DNA of 64,000 bases from Cladopsammia gracilis (Eukaryota; Cnidaria; Anthozoa; Scleractinia; Dendrophylliidae): positions 1,029,501 through 1,093,500 of the forward strand of contig JAJGOT010000210.1 in assembly GCA_022457155.1 (NCBI GenBank). The letters are read 5' to 3'. Positions within the stretch are counted from its first letter, which is position 1. The number at the start of each line of letters is the position of its first letter. The translations under genes were made by a program, and so were the position numbers. Below are positions 39,301-54,300 of the stretch, in pieces. The notes beneath the pieces are model-generated. The model saw nothing but the letters and a program-made list of their open reading frames with translations. It searched no databases and was not told the DNA's origin.

Positions 39301-42300
39301 TCTATCCTTTATTTATTCGCGTCACCTGAATCCTTTCACTGTTTATTTCAGGAGAGGTTACATTTTGGTTCAATACTGGCGGCAATATTAAACAATACCT
39401 TGTGATAAAGCATGACCGCCTTGTCTTGCATGTTAGGATGATCTTCGTAATACCTGTTAAAGTTAAAAGAAATAAATGCAACTCAACTCAGCTAACAGCT
39501 AAATAGGCCATTTCCGAGTTACGTTATGCCTCGTTGTCAAAGCGAGGCTAGGTGCACAACCTTTCATATGAAAATGTTTTTTATTCAAATGCAAATAAAA
39601 CTCATCTTCATATGAAAGGTTGTGCACCTAGCCTCGCTTTGACAACGAGGCATAACGTAACTCGGAAATGGCCTATTCATTGTGCGGATTGTCGATTATT
39701 TTTTCAATTTTTTGAGGGTCTACGGAATCTTAAACTTTGCTTTTTAGATGACCGTAATTTCCAGTGGAATTTTTTTTTTTTTTGCAACCGCAGTGAGTCA
39801 TCGGCATCTTATCTGATATAAACGTGTGGATTAACAGGAAAGAAGAAATAAGAACGGATCTACAAAAATAAACACATAAACAGAAACCGAGCAAACTCAA
39901 TTTACGCACCACAAGTTTTAAAATACTGAAAATAACATATTTTTGTTTTGCGGGATCTTATTTTGTTCAATATTGAACATCGGTAATAAAAACATGGAAA
40001 AGATCACGCTTACTTAAAAAAAATTCTCATAATAATTCTCATAATAAAATTATTCCTTCCCAACCAGATGAAGTAATCTCAAACAAATTGATCTTTATAT
40101 AAGTTTTTGTCTTCACTATCAATATTTACACGACAATAAAGCGAACGCATTTAATTTATGCAAACAAAAGTATTCACGCGTGGATGATGCAATCGCTGAC
40201 TTTCTTACATCACAACGCAGTTTTAAATATCAATTGTTAACAATAATTTCGCATGGTAGCAGAGTGGCGCAGTGGAAGCGTGCTGGGCCCATAACCCAGA
40301 GGTCCGAGGATCAAAACCTCGCTCTGCTAAATCTTTTTTTCCTTTTTTCTTTTTTGGTTAAGTTTGTATTAATAATTCCTAATTTTCATTAGTTTTCCTT
40401 TAAAATAAAACATTTTTTATTTCAAGTCATAGACACTTTAAGACAAACAGATAACAATTTATCGGCATTTTTGGTACAGCGGGTTTTTTGTCATTCAGAA
40501 ATAAACTTTCAGTTTACCATAACGTTAAGACTGTGATTTGCCCAATTGTTTAGGCAATAAAACTCTTGGGTTAACGAAAAATCCGAGTTATCTGGGACTA
40601 CCAGACTACTGACTAAATCAAAAATTTAAGGAGAAGAAAACTTTTCATTTAAATTGTTCGAAGCAGGAGTTCGAGATAGCGAGTCAGCACAGGAAACGTA
40701 TTTTGCCGTAAACTATGTTACTATCTCACCTGGCAACATCCAACATGTCTTGTGGAGAGCTAAGTAACGCAAGATTCATTAGCTCATTGTCAAGTCCGTG
40801 TTCCTACAAAATCAAAAGGAAAATACACTTATTTGTTTGAGTTAACAACAGGTTTTCCGGTCTTCAAATGAAACTGATCGGCACACCGTTTTCCAAAATT
40901 CCAAAACCTTTCGCTGATAACTGGTAAGCGACGTCTCGAAAGCAAGAGATTAAAGCGGTATTTTCACTGTCGTGTAATTTTCCCGGCGTATCCAATCGAA
41001 CGTTCGGTAATCGAACCCAATCGAACACCAATCGTTCGATTGGGTTCGGCAATCGAACGAAATCGAACTCACAATAAAATTTGGTCAATCGATCAAAATC
41101 GAACGTTCGATTACCGAACAGTGAACAATCGAACCCAATCGAACGTTCGATTACCGAACAACCAACCATCGAACTCAATCGAACGTTCGATTATCGAACA
41201 ACTATCAATCGAACTCAATCGAACGTTCGATTACCGAACTCCTGTCTGTTTATACTGCGGACATATTGTACGGTGCACCGTCCCCCTAATCCTTTTTTTG
41301 GCGATCTTTTTTTTTTCGATCTTAAGAAAAAAATTGCTTTACTTGTTCACTTGCTATTTTTGTCATCCATGTTAATAGTAAGCACTTGGACAGACTGATG
41401 GCGGCAGCGTTTTGGCTACTAATAATGATTCTTCACATATTGAACACCACTGCCTGTGTTGCAGTGAATGAAATAGTGCAACTTCTGTTTGAGTGTAACG
41501 GTGACAAACAGGGCAGAAACCATATCCTTCCTTCTAATATAGAAATGTAAACGAAAGTGCATTTCATTATTTTACCGTGGTTTTGTTCTCTGCTACAAAT
41601 TATATATTACTAAACATTGACATTCAGTTCGATATTCGGACGTTTTTCTATTTATTCCATTCAATAAAAGTTGATTATGATTAGTCCTGCGTTATTTACT
41701 TATCAAGACATGGATTCCGAACAAAATCGAATCCGATTGAGTTTGATTGTGTTCGATTGTGTTCGATTGGTTCGATTGTGTTCGATTGGTTCGAAAATCG
41801 AACTCACAGCAAAATAGATGTTCGATTTTGTTCGATTACCGAACCCAATCGAACGATTGGTGTTCGATTGGGTTCGATTGATTTTTGGTTCGATTTTGTT
41901 CGATTGGATACGCCGGGAATTTTCATGTGCGTTTAATTTTAGGTGCCTAAATAAAATTAGAGACAATGGATGAACAGCTAGCGTAAAAGTAGAAAGTTCA
42001 AGAGCACGGTTCAACTTTTTACGTTTACGCAAGCTGTTCATACATCGTCATAAAACGAATAAGAGATTTTAACTTAAGTGAATTAATTGACGATGGGTGC
42101 AGAGGTTGCGGCCTGTGCTCTTCCTAAAATATAGTAATAATTTTAAAGAAATTTTATTATTTTATTGCTTTTCAGGTTTAAATTGTAATTTTATTGTAAA
42201 TAGTTTAGATATCCTATTGTACATGGCTTTTTAATTATTACTAGTAATTAATTATTAATTTTAATTTAATTTTTAGAATGTCCCCATATTAGTAAGGGAG

Positions 42301-42341
42301 ATTTCTCCCTGGCTAGGCGGTCTTTTGACATTTAAATAAAG

Positions 42342-42374
<33 letters not shown>

Positions 42375-45300
42375 CGTCTCAAATTTATACTTACGCACGT
42401 AAACCTTTATACGCGACAGTGGAAATCAAGCTCAAGGCACAAATGTCCAGTCAAGCATAAAAAACATAAAAAGACGTAGCTGGTTTTAGGTCCCCTTAGC
42501 ACATTCCCGCATAAGGGAATAAGGCCGCATAAGGCTTTTGCGCGAAACCCAAGAAAAGCGGCTCTAAATAAAAACCATGTAAATGATGGACCCGTACCTT
42601 AGCAAGACGTATAGCGTTGCTGTAACATTGTGCTCGGGTGTAGAAGTGAATGGCTTCTCTAATTTTCTCCTAAAAGGGAAAGACATCATAAAGGAAATGA
42701 TTTCCTACAGTTAGATACTCGTTAACTTGCGTGGAAAGCGCAGTACACTCGCTGCTACTCTGAGTAAAAAGACTGATAATTCTTATTCTAAAGTACTCAG
42801 GAACTGAGCGATGTTGAAAAACACAGCTTTACCAAGCTTTAAGAAATTATATTTGGATACGGTAAAAAGTCAACAGATCTCACACAAACGAAAGACAAAT
42901 ATAACACACTGACCTGGTTTTCAAATTGTCGCGCTAGGTGATATGAAGCTGCTCTGTCGCCCGTTTCGTTACAGATTTCTGCCGCCTGCAATCGCAAAAA
43001 TTTAGACATTACGAGAAGCTTAACCAACAAAATCATCACAGTTTTCCAAACCAAAAAAACTTCTGACAAAACTTTTCTCTCAGGGATAGTCATGCGAGAA
43101 GCCAAACGCGCACAAGACCATCTACGCACGATTTACAACGCGGCGAACGGCTAAGTGAGTGTGTTCGCTTCTCACTCGACTAAAACAAAAGAGAGGGTTG
43201 TAGAATATGAAGGGCAGACGAGAGGTAGTGCCACAGGAAAACAGAACTTACCTTTTCTAAGTTGCCACAGTAACAGTAGACTCGGACAAGTGACAGATTA
43301 TCACGAGCCGCTTCATAAAACTGCAGGGCTGTTTCCATTTCACTTGTACTCTCCATGTACTGTGCCCACCATTTACGTAATTCTCTGACGAAAAAAAAAG
43401 TGAAATATTGTTGCAGCACTTTATCCCTTTTTTTTTCTGTGCTTGGCTCAGTTCCAATAAGTGGATACCATTTTGTTTATTAGATTGTGGACTGTATCGC
43501 AACCGGTTTGCGAATACCGCCATCTCCAAAGGGCCTTCGAGCAAACGCCTATGGAGGTCAGGAGCGATGAGAAAGCAGCATTATTACACTTTTGTTTAAA
43601 ATTCTGGGAAACAACAGAGGAAGAAAAGAATAAAAAAAAAAAGAAAAAACAAACGGATGCTGTAGCAGGCTGACCGGACTGTTTTTGCTTTTAACGCGAA
43701 AGACAAGCGAACATGTTTTTCACTCTCACAGAGCAAGCCAGCTGTTGCGCATAAGGCGAGAAAATCTAACGTTGACCGAAATATAGCTCATGAATATGAC
43801 AAATGTCTGAACCAACACTTTTAAGTGTTAAAACAAGAAACTGAAAATTAACGCCAAAGCAAGTTGAAACCACCGCTTCAAGACCTTCAGCCATTGTGAA
43901 TCCAACATACTTGTCTTTTGTTTTGAGAATGTAAGCTTCCAGTTGTTGAGGTTCCTCCAGCAGCATTCTAGGAACTTCAAAACGATGGGTGTCCGCCTTT
44001 TCAAAACTGAAAACAAACACAATTGTTACGATGCAAGAACTTGTAAGTAATCGCCATTTTGTATGTACTTCCTTTTCCACCGAAAGCTCCATAAAAATTC
44101 CCAGCGGTGTATAACTCCTTTTAACTTGTGAATACGCGAATATTAAACGAGTTATAACGATGGGGAAAATTTCACTCGATCGGCTGTTAACAATGAGCCC
44201 ACCATACGTACCCATGGGAACGGCGTTGGAGGGAGGGGAGGGTGGAGCGATGGACGCAAGGGGTGGGGGGTCGGTGAAACAAAACGTCTAGGGGAGGGGA
44301 GGGTGCGAACGTTTTGTTTTCACGAGTTGGCTCATAGGAGCCTTTGACTTACTTGACAATGGCTGCGGATATGTTTCCAGTTGACTCCAGATGTTTGGCA
44401 TAATTGTAGTACGTTGTTCTTAAGTGGATGCGATCTTGGAGTTCCGCCACTTCAATAGCCTGAGTGATAAAAACAACAGAATGTAACTTTAAGTACAAGA
44501 CTATCAGAATGTTTACTTTGATTTACGATTTATTTCATATATATAATTTCATATATATCATTCCACAATGTTTACTTTGAAGCCACGTTACTACAAAGAG
44601 GTAATACGAGAATAAATGGCTGCAAGAAGAGCAAAAAAAAATCGGTTATAATTGTCAAAAGCACTTTAATACAGCCGAGCCAAACGGCCAGGAAGGAAGA
44701 GGAGGTCGCTTATGACAGGATTGATGATTTGACTTTGGAAAACACGTTAACCCGCGCTTGACACTGGTCACATGTGTTTTCGCGCTTCACTTCCCGTGAA
44801 CAGCACCGGTTACATGTTTTATCGCGTGTAGCACCGATTATAAGTTTTGTTCTGAAGAAGCACTGATACACTACTGAGCACTAAAGTATATTTAACATGA
44901 ATGCGAATGTTTCACAAAGTTCTCTGACCTTAGTCCACTGATTGGAAGCTTGGTAAAACTTGTTTAACATATCAAAACGTCCAGAGTTCTTCAACAGCTT
45001 CTCTGCTTCTTCCTGTCATAAGAAAAGGACAGAAAATACCCTAAACGATGTTCACCTAAGCAGTAATCCCTTTGTTAAATTTTGATGTACGACTGCGAGA
45101 GCACAATGCCAGGATCACAAATTTCACTCATGTTTATCCGCAGTTCAAATGTTTGATTTTCATATATTCACATTCATATATATTTACTATCATCGGGTGT
45201 ATTACGAACTCACAATTGACTATCTATCCATGTGGCTGATAGCTCAGTGGTAGAGCATTGCACCGGTATCGCAAGGTCATGGGTTCGAATCCCGTTCAAG

Positions 45301-48300
45301 CCTGAATTTTCTTCAGATTGCTTTTTCAACTGCTCAAGTTGACAGCAGATCGATTGGTAAGGAGAATTCCTACAATGGTCACAACCCCAGAGGGGTTTGT
45401 TCTCTGCAGCCGCCGTAAATATGGCTACGGAATTAAGAGGGCAGTATATCCGCACCTCCAGGGTAAGAGAAGAAGAGGGGGCGAGATTGGGTCAAAGAGG
45501 GAAGCTCCTGTTGTACTTACATTCATTCCAAGTTGTATCGCTAAACACGCCACTTTAGCGTCCAGTTCAGCCTCTTTTTGTACTTCTCTAAGTGCTTTAG
45601 CAGCTCGTGCATTTCCCATGTTCCCTAAACACACAGTCGCTACATCCAGTCTCTTGGTCTTGACGCACATGCGCGCCATGTTCTCCCACACTGACTCGCT
45701 GCCACAGAAAAACTCAGTTAGCAGAAATATATAACGGGTTGTGTACATATACATGAGATCTTTGCCTATATAACGGTATCAAAAGCTTTGACTCATCAGG
45801 CCGACTCGGAGTATTACACTAAAATTTAGTATGGAATTATTTGTCTGCGGTCAACAACATGCTTTCAGCATGAACCGGTTTGTGTAAAACTACATCAGTC
45901 TTAGGACATACAATGCACACACGCACAAGATGTTGTAATAAATGTGTTTCAAAATCTCATAAAAATCGCAGCTAAGAAAAATATTTAATGGCTGGACACA
46001 CCAATTAAACAAACCAATAAGACAAACCTTTTGATTAACTTGATCGCTTTGAATGCTTCATCCATGTTCCCGATAGTTGATAGATAACTGAAGTTCATCA
46101 TAGCTTTCCTTGCCTCCTGATCAGCATTCTCCAGTCCTATGAAGTCCCTCATGGTGTGTTTACTGACCATCTGATGTTTATCAGGGAGAGGAATGTTGGT
46201 AGCTCCGTATGATGGCGGATCAGGGGGAGGTGTGCCTTCCAACTCGCTGCTCTGTGGATTTCAAATACAACGGTTTCTCCCCTATAGAGTGTTTTCACTG
46301 ACGTCATATCAAAATTCAGAAGCAGTTTTCGATTCTAAAATGTTTATGGAATTGTAGAGAGGTTGAAACTACACATCTGGGCCAAAGTTTGAGGCGCAAG
46401 AGCATTTCATTCAAGAGTTATAGGCGAATGAGTATAGACATTTTTAGTAAGAAATATATGGAGCGGCCATCTTGGTGTCCCACTTAGGGACACCAACATG
46501 GCGGCCAAAAATTTAAAGACTTTAAAGTCTTAATAACACCAACAATCTCATCACAAAATATTGTATTCACTATAAGAGGCATGAAATCGGCTTATAAGCA
46601 TCTATAATTCATTAATAACTTTCAACTAGTTCAATTTTGTTTATTTTCACGGCTTATCTGAAATAGTGTGACGAATTGCGTGACACATTTACAACCTTTA
46701 TAAATCGAAAACGAAACATCGTTAAAACCTGAAACTTTTTGCGAAAGATTATAACACTGGTATCCACATACCATGTTAGAAACAGCTTTGTAGGATGTAT
46801 ACTTTAGATTTTTTAATTTTTATGACATCATGTGAAAAAACTCTATAGGCGCTGTGATAACAAAACATCAGCGCACGTAACTATGCTACTCAGATTACTT
46901 GGTGAGCTGTAGATTGGTACAATGGAACTCTACCTTAGACCCATCCTCACCCCACAGGGGGACTCCGATATAAAAGCGATTGGATTAAAATTCGTGGTTT
47001 GGTGCCACTAAGGGTGTAAGAATTGAAAGACCACTGTCAGTTATTGTAATAAGCCAGAAAAATATGCCGACAGGAAGAACGTTTCAGAAAGAATTGGTAC
47101 CTCTTAGGGGTAAACATTAATGTGAGCCACACCCACAAAACGGGTTTCTGGTGCCTCCTAGGGGTTCCTTTCAAACATTTCGACGATCAGCTCCTGTCAA
47201 TTTTATATGGAAATCCCCCAGACCACCTCATTATCAAGTCCATTTGTTTTTGGCCCACAAAAACACGACTTGACCCCATCTGTTAACAACACCACCTCGT
47301 TAATATGACCACATTTTTATGGCCTCTTGGTGGTTAGTGTTAACGAGGTTCTTCTGACATTGTCTCTGTACTAACCTTTTTAACAAGGTAGAAGTACGGG
47401 ACCTGAACTCCAAGCAAACCTGGAAAATATGAAAAAACATCAGAAACTGAATACAGACAAGCACAATGACAGCGAAAATGCAAAATTTCAGCATGTCAAG
47501 AACAGGGAATTTTTGTTGGCATGCTACCTGGGGAGACTACAAAAGCAATTCCTGCCCCCCCCCCCCCCCCCCTCCATACTATCTTCACTTTCACCTGCCT
47601 TCTGAAGAGTTTTTATACTCTCCCCAGTTTTAAGCATGCTGTGACATTCAAGATGGTGACCAAATGACTCAACAAGCTTGACGAACACACTGGAAAATAG
47701 GGGACTGTGAACTGAGTCCATTCACAGGGATATCAGAGGTAGAACTGTGGATGTGTTTTTCTCATTATAAACAAGACGCTGTGGGAGCGTATACTTGGGC
47801 GTCGTTGTATTAGGCATATTGGAGAATAATTGTCTTGGGAATCTGCATGCACGTTATTTCACGGTTTGATGATAGGGAGTATTCGGATAGTGTGAGCAGT
47901 CTAACAAAGAAGCGCGTTAACCGTCTAAAACAAGAAGACACAGTACACTTAGCGTGCGAGATCGCACGCAAATTATTATGCCTACTTTGTACTTACCGTT
48001 GAAAAAAAAAAGGCCGTATGTCAGAGTTTCCTGATGGTTGTTATTGGTTTTAGCTAAATCTTGTAACTAGCTGGTCTGTGTTTCCGACACTTTTGAAGTG
48101 AATGCAAATGTAGCCGCAAAGTGGCTTTTCGAAGCCATGATGTAATTGCCTGGTCCGGCCCGAGGTCAAAACAACTTTTCCAATTGAAAGTTTTGCTGGA
48201 AGTATTCCCGCCGTTATTGTAATAAAGTTTGAATGAAACATAAATTTAATCAAAGTTAACGACAGAAGTGATAATTTAGGAGGAGAGAACCAAATTTAGC

Positions 48301-51300
48301 CCTTTGAAATATATTTTTTCAGTTGAGGTAAAAATGTTTCAATTTGCATAATGTGAAAGTAATTTGAAACCTTTCCAGTAACGCATAACGCAGCTGTTTC
48401 ATAAAACATCTCGCAATCAGACACACGAAAATATATCCAGTTTTTATTCCTCTGTATCCGAAACACAGAAAAGAAAATTAAATGAAAAAGTGATCGCTTT
48501 AAGGTTATTTTCGCCCGAGAAACTAACTAGCTAGCGGAAGCAAAACTCGCAAGAAACGTCTCGCAAGACACCGCGTGCATTGTTTACATCTTCTCTCGGC
48601 GTTGAATTTTTGCACCCAAAGTTTCAGTTGGCTGTTCTGTTCCTTCAACTTCACGAAATCAAAATTAATGAAAAGCAAACAACCGAAAGAAGTGAAATTA
48701 ATTGGGATTCCTACCACGCTTATATTTCTTCCTTCGCTGTCCACTGTTCAGTTCTTATTAAATAAGCGCTATGTATGTATTCGTCTAAATTATCTTCTTC
48801 ATGTTCGTTTAAACATGTTTTAGCGGGTTTCCGTCATGAAGGTATCGTAGAATTAAATCGCGAGTGCCAAATACTTTCGCAGTGCCTTCTTGAGTAATTT
48901 CCTTACGCATATTGAATATGAAACTGTTAGATGCAACAGAGAAAACACAACTCGCACTTTGTGACGTTCGCCTCGCATCAACAAACAGGTGTACTCCACT
49001 GCGGTCAAACGAGAGAAATTTGCAAACGTTAATCAAAGTACTTCAAAGTTAAGGTTGTCATTTTTACTGTTTATTAAAAGTTTCATATATTAACAATACA
49101 CTGTCAACTCACTAAACGTTTTGAAAGTTTACTAAAAAAGTTCTAAGCGTTTGAAAACTATGAACCGCAGAACTGTCGGCGCCATTTGCCAACACAATTT
49201 TGCTCAGGCACGAAGCGTTTTGATCAGTTTTCAACGATCGAAAAAAGCTCGTTATTTTGAGCCGGAAAGATGAAAAGATAGTTACATAAACTAATTATTT
49301 TATACATCCTTGCCCACGTTTCCACTTAATATTAAATGAATCCCACCAAATAAAACGAAAAACGCCTCGGACGTGTGATCGCGGTGAAGGTTTGAACAAT
49401 CCCGCCATCCCCAGAGTTGCGCAATACTGCACATTTGTGGACGACCAAACTGCATTTTAATACTTGGTCGCTACGCCCAAGTAATTACAATACAGCAAAA
49501 CTTACTGAAATATGAAGAGTCTATGGGAAAGTAGTCTTGTAACAGGATACCATTCTCTGGAGTACTAAACAGTGAAATGACCATCACATCACTCTGTTGA
49601 CAAGTAAAGGAAATAAATAATGTCATGACACAAAATGTATGAAACAAGATTTGGACGATAATTTTATGATTTATCATAATGTAATTCAACGCTAAAATGT
49701 TCATACAATCCATAAGAAAAAAAAATGGACAACGTTTCGACACTGCTTCACGTTATTATCAAGTCAGAAAGATAACATGAAAACTAAAAATATATAGATA
49801 GGGACACAAGATATGATAGTACAATGGGTATAGTTCTCAAAGGTAAAATGAATATTTAATAGCTATGAAACATCATAATCACAATAATGTAATGTTGGTA
49901 AACAGTTTGCATGAATAGAGTCAGCTTGAGTGTTAAGAGTAGGTTTAATGTCTGTACACAAAAAGAACACTTTAACACAGTGCCGAAGTTTATTTAATTT
50001 AAGGCTTTAGAATAGGGAAGGAAATTAGAGAAGGAGGGATAAAAGAGAGGGTTGTTTATTCTAGCAAGTTGGTTTTGGAGAAAACTCAAGAAATTCAAAG
50101 GATTACATGAATGGTTTATACTGGACAAGATTACATCACACAAATCATAAAAAGGTCTAAAAATAATAAATTTAGTCTATTAACAATAATATTAATGGTG
50201 TGTGGTGTGTTATCCTAATTATTTCATTAAGGCCCAGTGTTGTCCATTATGCTTCACATGCCTTTGTTATTGTATTGTTTGTCACCGGAGCAAGGCTTCT
50301 ATTGTTTTAGAGGCATGAAGCATAATGGAAACAAAATACAAAAAAAAAATGAAGCATAATGGACAATACTGGGCCTTTAAACAGTTATGTACATGTAATG
50401 ATCAATCCATAAAAAAACTAATAGCAATAGACAAATATGCATAAGGCCCGTGAGTAAAAGCAACCAACAACATTGCTAGTAGAAAGGGGCAGGGATCATT
50501 GATGACACTACAGACTAACAACATTCATAGCCTGACCTCTCTACCGTCATCCACTGTGGTCGTTGTATTCACAGGTTTCCATCCTGGGATGTGAATAGCC
50601 TCGCAGACTAACAGCTTGGGTTCAGTAGGATCCCAGTACTGCAACAGAGGTCTTCTACCAGCGATTTCTGCAGCCTGCTGTGCTCTGTTCATGATATCAA
50701 TGCTTTCTTTGTCATCCTCCTCTGCCCCAGTGCCGTGACCAGTTGAAAAGTCAAATGATTGAAAACTGTCAAGTTCCATGTCCCACACATAAATTCTGGA
50801 ATCTGGAGAGTTGTTTACCTAGAATGAACAAACCAATTACCATAAAATCCCGGCTTTAAGCCCTGGGCTTATACAACTTCATGATCTAGGAGGGCTCATA
50901 GATCCTTTGCATAAATGGCGGCCAATTGATTACTCTTTCATATGTATGTTAATCGGCCTGACTAGCCTCATTTTAAAGTAACAATTCTTTTGAATTTTGC
51001 ATATCCTAAAGAGGCTATAGTCAGGCTGATAAGCATGAATTATAAAGGATAATAATTTAACCACCATTTATGCATAGGGTCTATAAGTAGTATTAAAAAA
51101 ACCCTTTCAGAATAAACTAATAGAAACAAAGTTAAATTAACTTTTCTCGCAGCACTATCAAGGCATGCTTAAAGACACATGCTGTGCATGGGGCTTTTAG
51201 TAACTGTTGTTCACCTATATTAATATGTAGCTAGTGCAGTGATCACATTGAAGTCAACTATACTTATTACACTACGTAACCACACATGATGTTGACAATC

Positions 51301-54300
51301 GTTCACAAAGGTCACAGCTAATGATCACAAACACTGAATGACAAAATTAACACACAGCAATCACACCCAACCACCCTCGATGCCCTATAATAGAAATGCT
51401 TTGATAAATGCACTGCAATCAACAAACATGCTAGACAATCAAACTTGAAAAAATGACTGATTTTTCATACTGTACTTTTAAAATCCTTTGCCTTACCTTG
51501 TCACACATAATGCTAACTTTCGTTCCATTACAGTTGCACTTGACAGATTTGAGTTTCCCAATCCCTGCGATACTTTCCTCCAGGGACTTAGGATTACAGT
51601 GCTGTTTAGCTTCCCTAAGCACAAAACATGTCAATGTCAAAGAGGAGATCTTTGAAATCCAATTTGAGGTACAAGTATGGTGAAAAAACGCTTTGAGTAG
51701 TTAAACCTGCACCCTTAGCTTACAGCTTATTGTGACAAAAATTATTGTATTTATTATGACAAAACACCTCCTCGTTTTGGTAATGAGAACAAGCTACATT
51801 TATAAGGTTGTGAATGTGAAATATTTCTTACCTTCTTGATAAATCCCAGACCTTGACATAAGCCAGTGAGGTACCAGCGACAAGAAAGTTTCCACATACA
51901 TCTAACAAAATTGGGTCACCCTCCGTCTCAGAGAACTGCAAGATCTGCTTGACTGTTCCCTGTATGTGCAAAACAGAACATGAAAGTATACCTGAGTAAG
52001 GCTGAATATAAGGGCCTGTTATGCAGCATCAAATGGTAGGTTGTATTGTATTTTAGGATGCTCAGTCTGAAATGCCCATCATAAATTAATAAAATGTTTT
52101 AATTTTAGGACATTCAGTAATAATACTGAAAGGGTTTAAAAATAAATATTAGCTACTGGTTCATCCACTTAAGAGCATCATTATAAAATCTTAAAAGATC
52201 ACAGGTGCATGCATATGTTTTACATGTAGTTCAATTTTATCCTTGGTTCAATTTTTATTTTCTATTGTTCTATTGTTAATAAATGAAAATGAATATAATG
52301 AATATAATGAAACGAAAATTGAACCAAGGATAAAATTGAACTACAACATATAAAACTTGACAGAGTACCTGAAATGTTCTGACATGGATCTTTCCTGGTT
52401 CTACAGTGTAAACACTTTGTTCATGAACAACAACAGCTGGAGAATCAGAATTAAAAGAACCTGGAAAGAAAAACAAGACATTTTGGTGTTATTGCCAGCT
52501 TGAAAGTAAAAAGTGCGGGAGCCACTAACTAATGCGATTGCAAATCTAAACTCAGAAAAGACAACTCAGTGAACAGTATACCTTATAATAAGGCTTTTCT
52601 AAATACAGGGTTGTTCATTTTGTTTGCAGATCAGGTGCTGACTTACCCTCAGCTCGGACCATGCTTTTGTCACTTGCCACCTCATATACAACCACCTTTT
52701 TGCCATTCCATATTGCTGTGTGAGTCTAAATTGTTGAAAAAATATGGTACAATGTGATTTGCTAGCTTTATAAAAAAATTATAGTGATGACAATGTTGGT
52801 GATAATGATGATAATGACAACGACAATAGCCAGATGATGATGATGACAACAATGGTGAATGTTGGGGATGATAATAATAATGACAATAATAATGTTGACG
52901 ATGACGATGATGATGAGCAGGGCTGTGCTTTAAAAGGGTGCCTGGGAGTTAAGCTGTGTACAAAAACAATGTTTTATTCACCTATGCACTGCTTGAACAT
53001 AGGATGATGGTAATGGTGAAGTTAAAAACTGACCTTTGTCACGTAAACTCCCTTGATGTGAATATCGGTCTTAAGGTCTTGATGATAATTTGTTGTGAAA
53101 TTTTCAATGGCCAACTGACTTGGTGAAACTTGAACTGCAGCAATCTGAAACAAGGCAAAAAGAAAACTTGTTTAAAACAGAAGTTTGTGATTTGGTGTTA
53201 AGCCAACTGGAGCTTGAAACACAGTGACAATATTTAGACAATTAAACAACCCCTAAAATCATTTCCAGTACTGCCTTGAAGGCAAATCTCTGTTACATCT
53301 ATGTCAGACTAGGCAAATCATGCCTATTTTCAGGTCAAAATGGCTCAAATTAGCAGAATATAACTAAATAGTCTCTATGGGGAAGGGGGTGGGGGAGTCC
53401 CTGATCACTTACCTCATGATTGTAGTGAGCATTCATTACTTGTTCATTCAGAATAATGACAGTCTCTCCACTATTCACGGCAAGAAGACTTTTGTTTCCA
53501 CCCCACTGTATCTGAGACAGCTGTGTTTGTCCCTCCAGTACAGCAGGTGATTGGAGTTCCCATCTGTCTTGTCCTTCAGATTTCTTCTTTTGTGGTTTGG
53601 ACACTGTATGTTTCCACATAGCCACTTTACCTTTGTTTGTTCCTCCAGCTAGAATCCCTTCAAAGTTATACAAAAAATATTACGTCTTAAAGGGACACTG
53701 TCCGGGCTGATATACCGTAGAGTTCCGAAAGTAACGGCTACTTTCTTGTAACGGCTACATTCTTGTAATTCCCGAAAGTAATGCCCCACCCGAAAATACC
53801 ATACTGAGGTCTAACGTCTCCAGCAGATGGAATGGCTTAGTATTTTACTGCACAATAATGCCAAAGAATCAATGAAAAAGAGAGAATTAAGGTGATATTA
53901 TTCCTATTCTGCTGTTGTGTTTATCATGATTCTCTTTTTCAATTACTCAAGTATTTGAGGTCCCAGAAAGTAACGACTACCCAAACGTTGTGGCCCCTTA
54001 GGCCTGCTAATTCAGAAAGTAACAGGCGTCACTACTTTCAGAACTCTACGGTATTGTGTTTTCATGATGACAGGAGTTTGCCTTAAGCTTGCTTTATTGT
54101 CTAGAAATACAAAGAAAAAGTCTTCAAAAGTGATGGGCTATACAGGGATGCTCTGCCCAAAAGGGGTACCTTTTTGAGGCTGGAGGTATATGAATGAGTG
54201 GGGATTTTATGAAGAATAGGAAAGGGTAGCAAGAACACAAGTTGAAGTATAAAAAAGGTAGGGAAAACTGCCATTTAAGTATTATAAAAAAAGAACCTTT

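Noticed and set aside
40864..41398. Frames rich in [15 protein letters not shown] repeats on both strands
   Set aside because: Direct translation of the AATCGAAC/GTTCGATT sub-terminal arrays of a TIR element.
45210..45455. Minus-strand frame containing [20 protein letters not shown]
   Set aside because: This is the familiar antisense translation of a tRNA-derived SINE head, not a protein gene.
48523..49036. Small minus-strand frames kept in both 1.7-kb element copies
   Set aside because: The copies are nearly identical everywhere, so conservation of the frames carries no information. No domain was recognised.
49730..49775. Minus-strand CTTGATAATAACGTGAAGC followed by CGAAACGTTG, resembling retroelement hammerhead-type ends
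   Set aside because: The CUGANGA core is absent, so it cannot be called a ribozyme.
52785..52917. Possible Asp-rich coding exon
   Set aside because: Imperfect GAT/GAC microsatellite inside an intron of a gene already fully accounted for.
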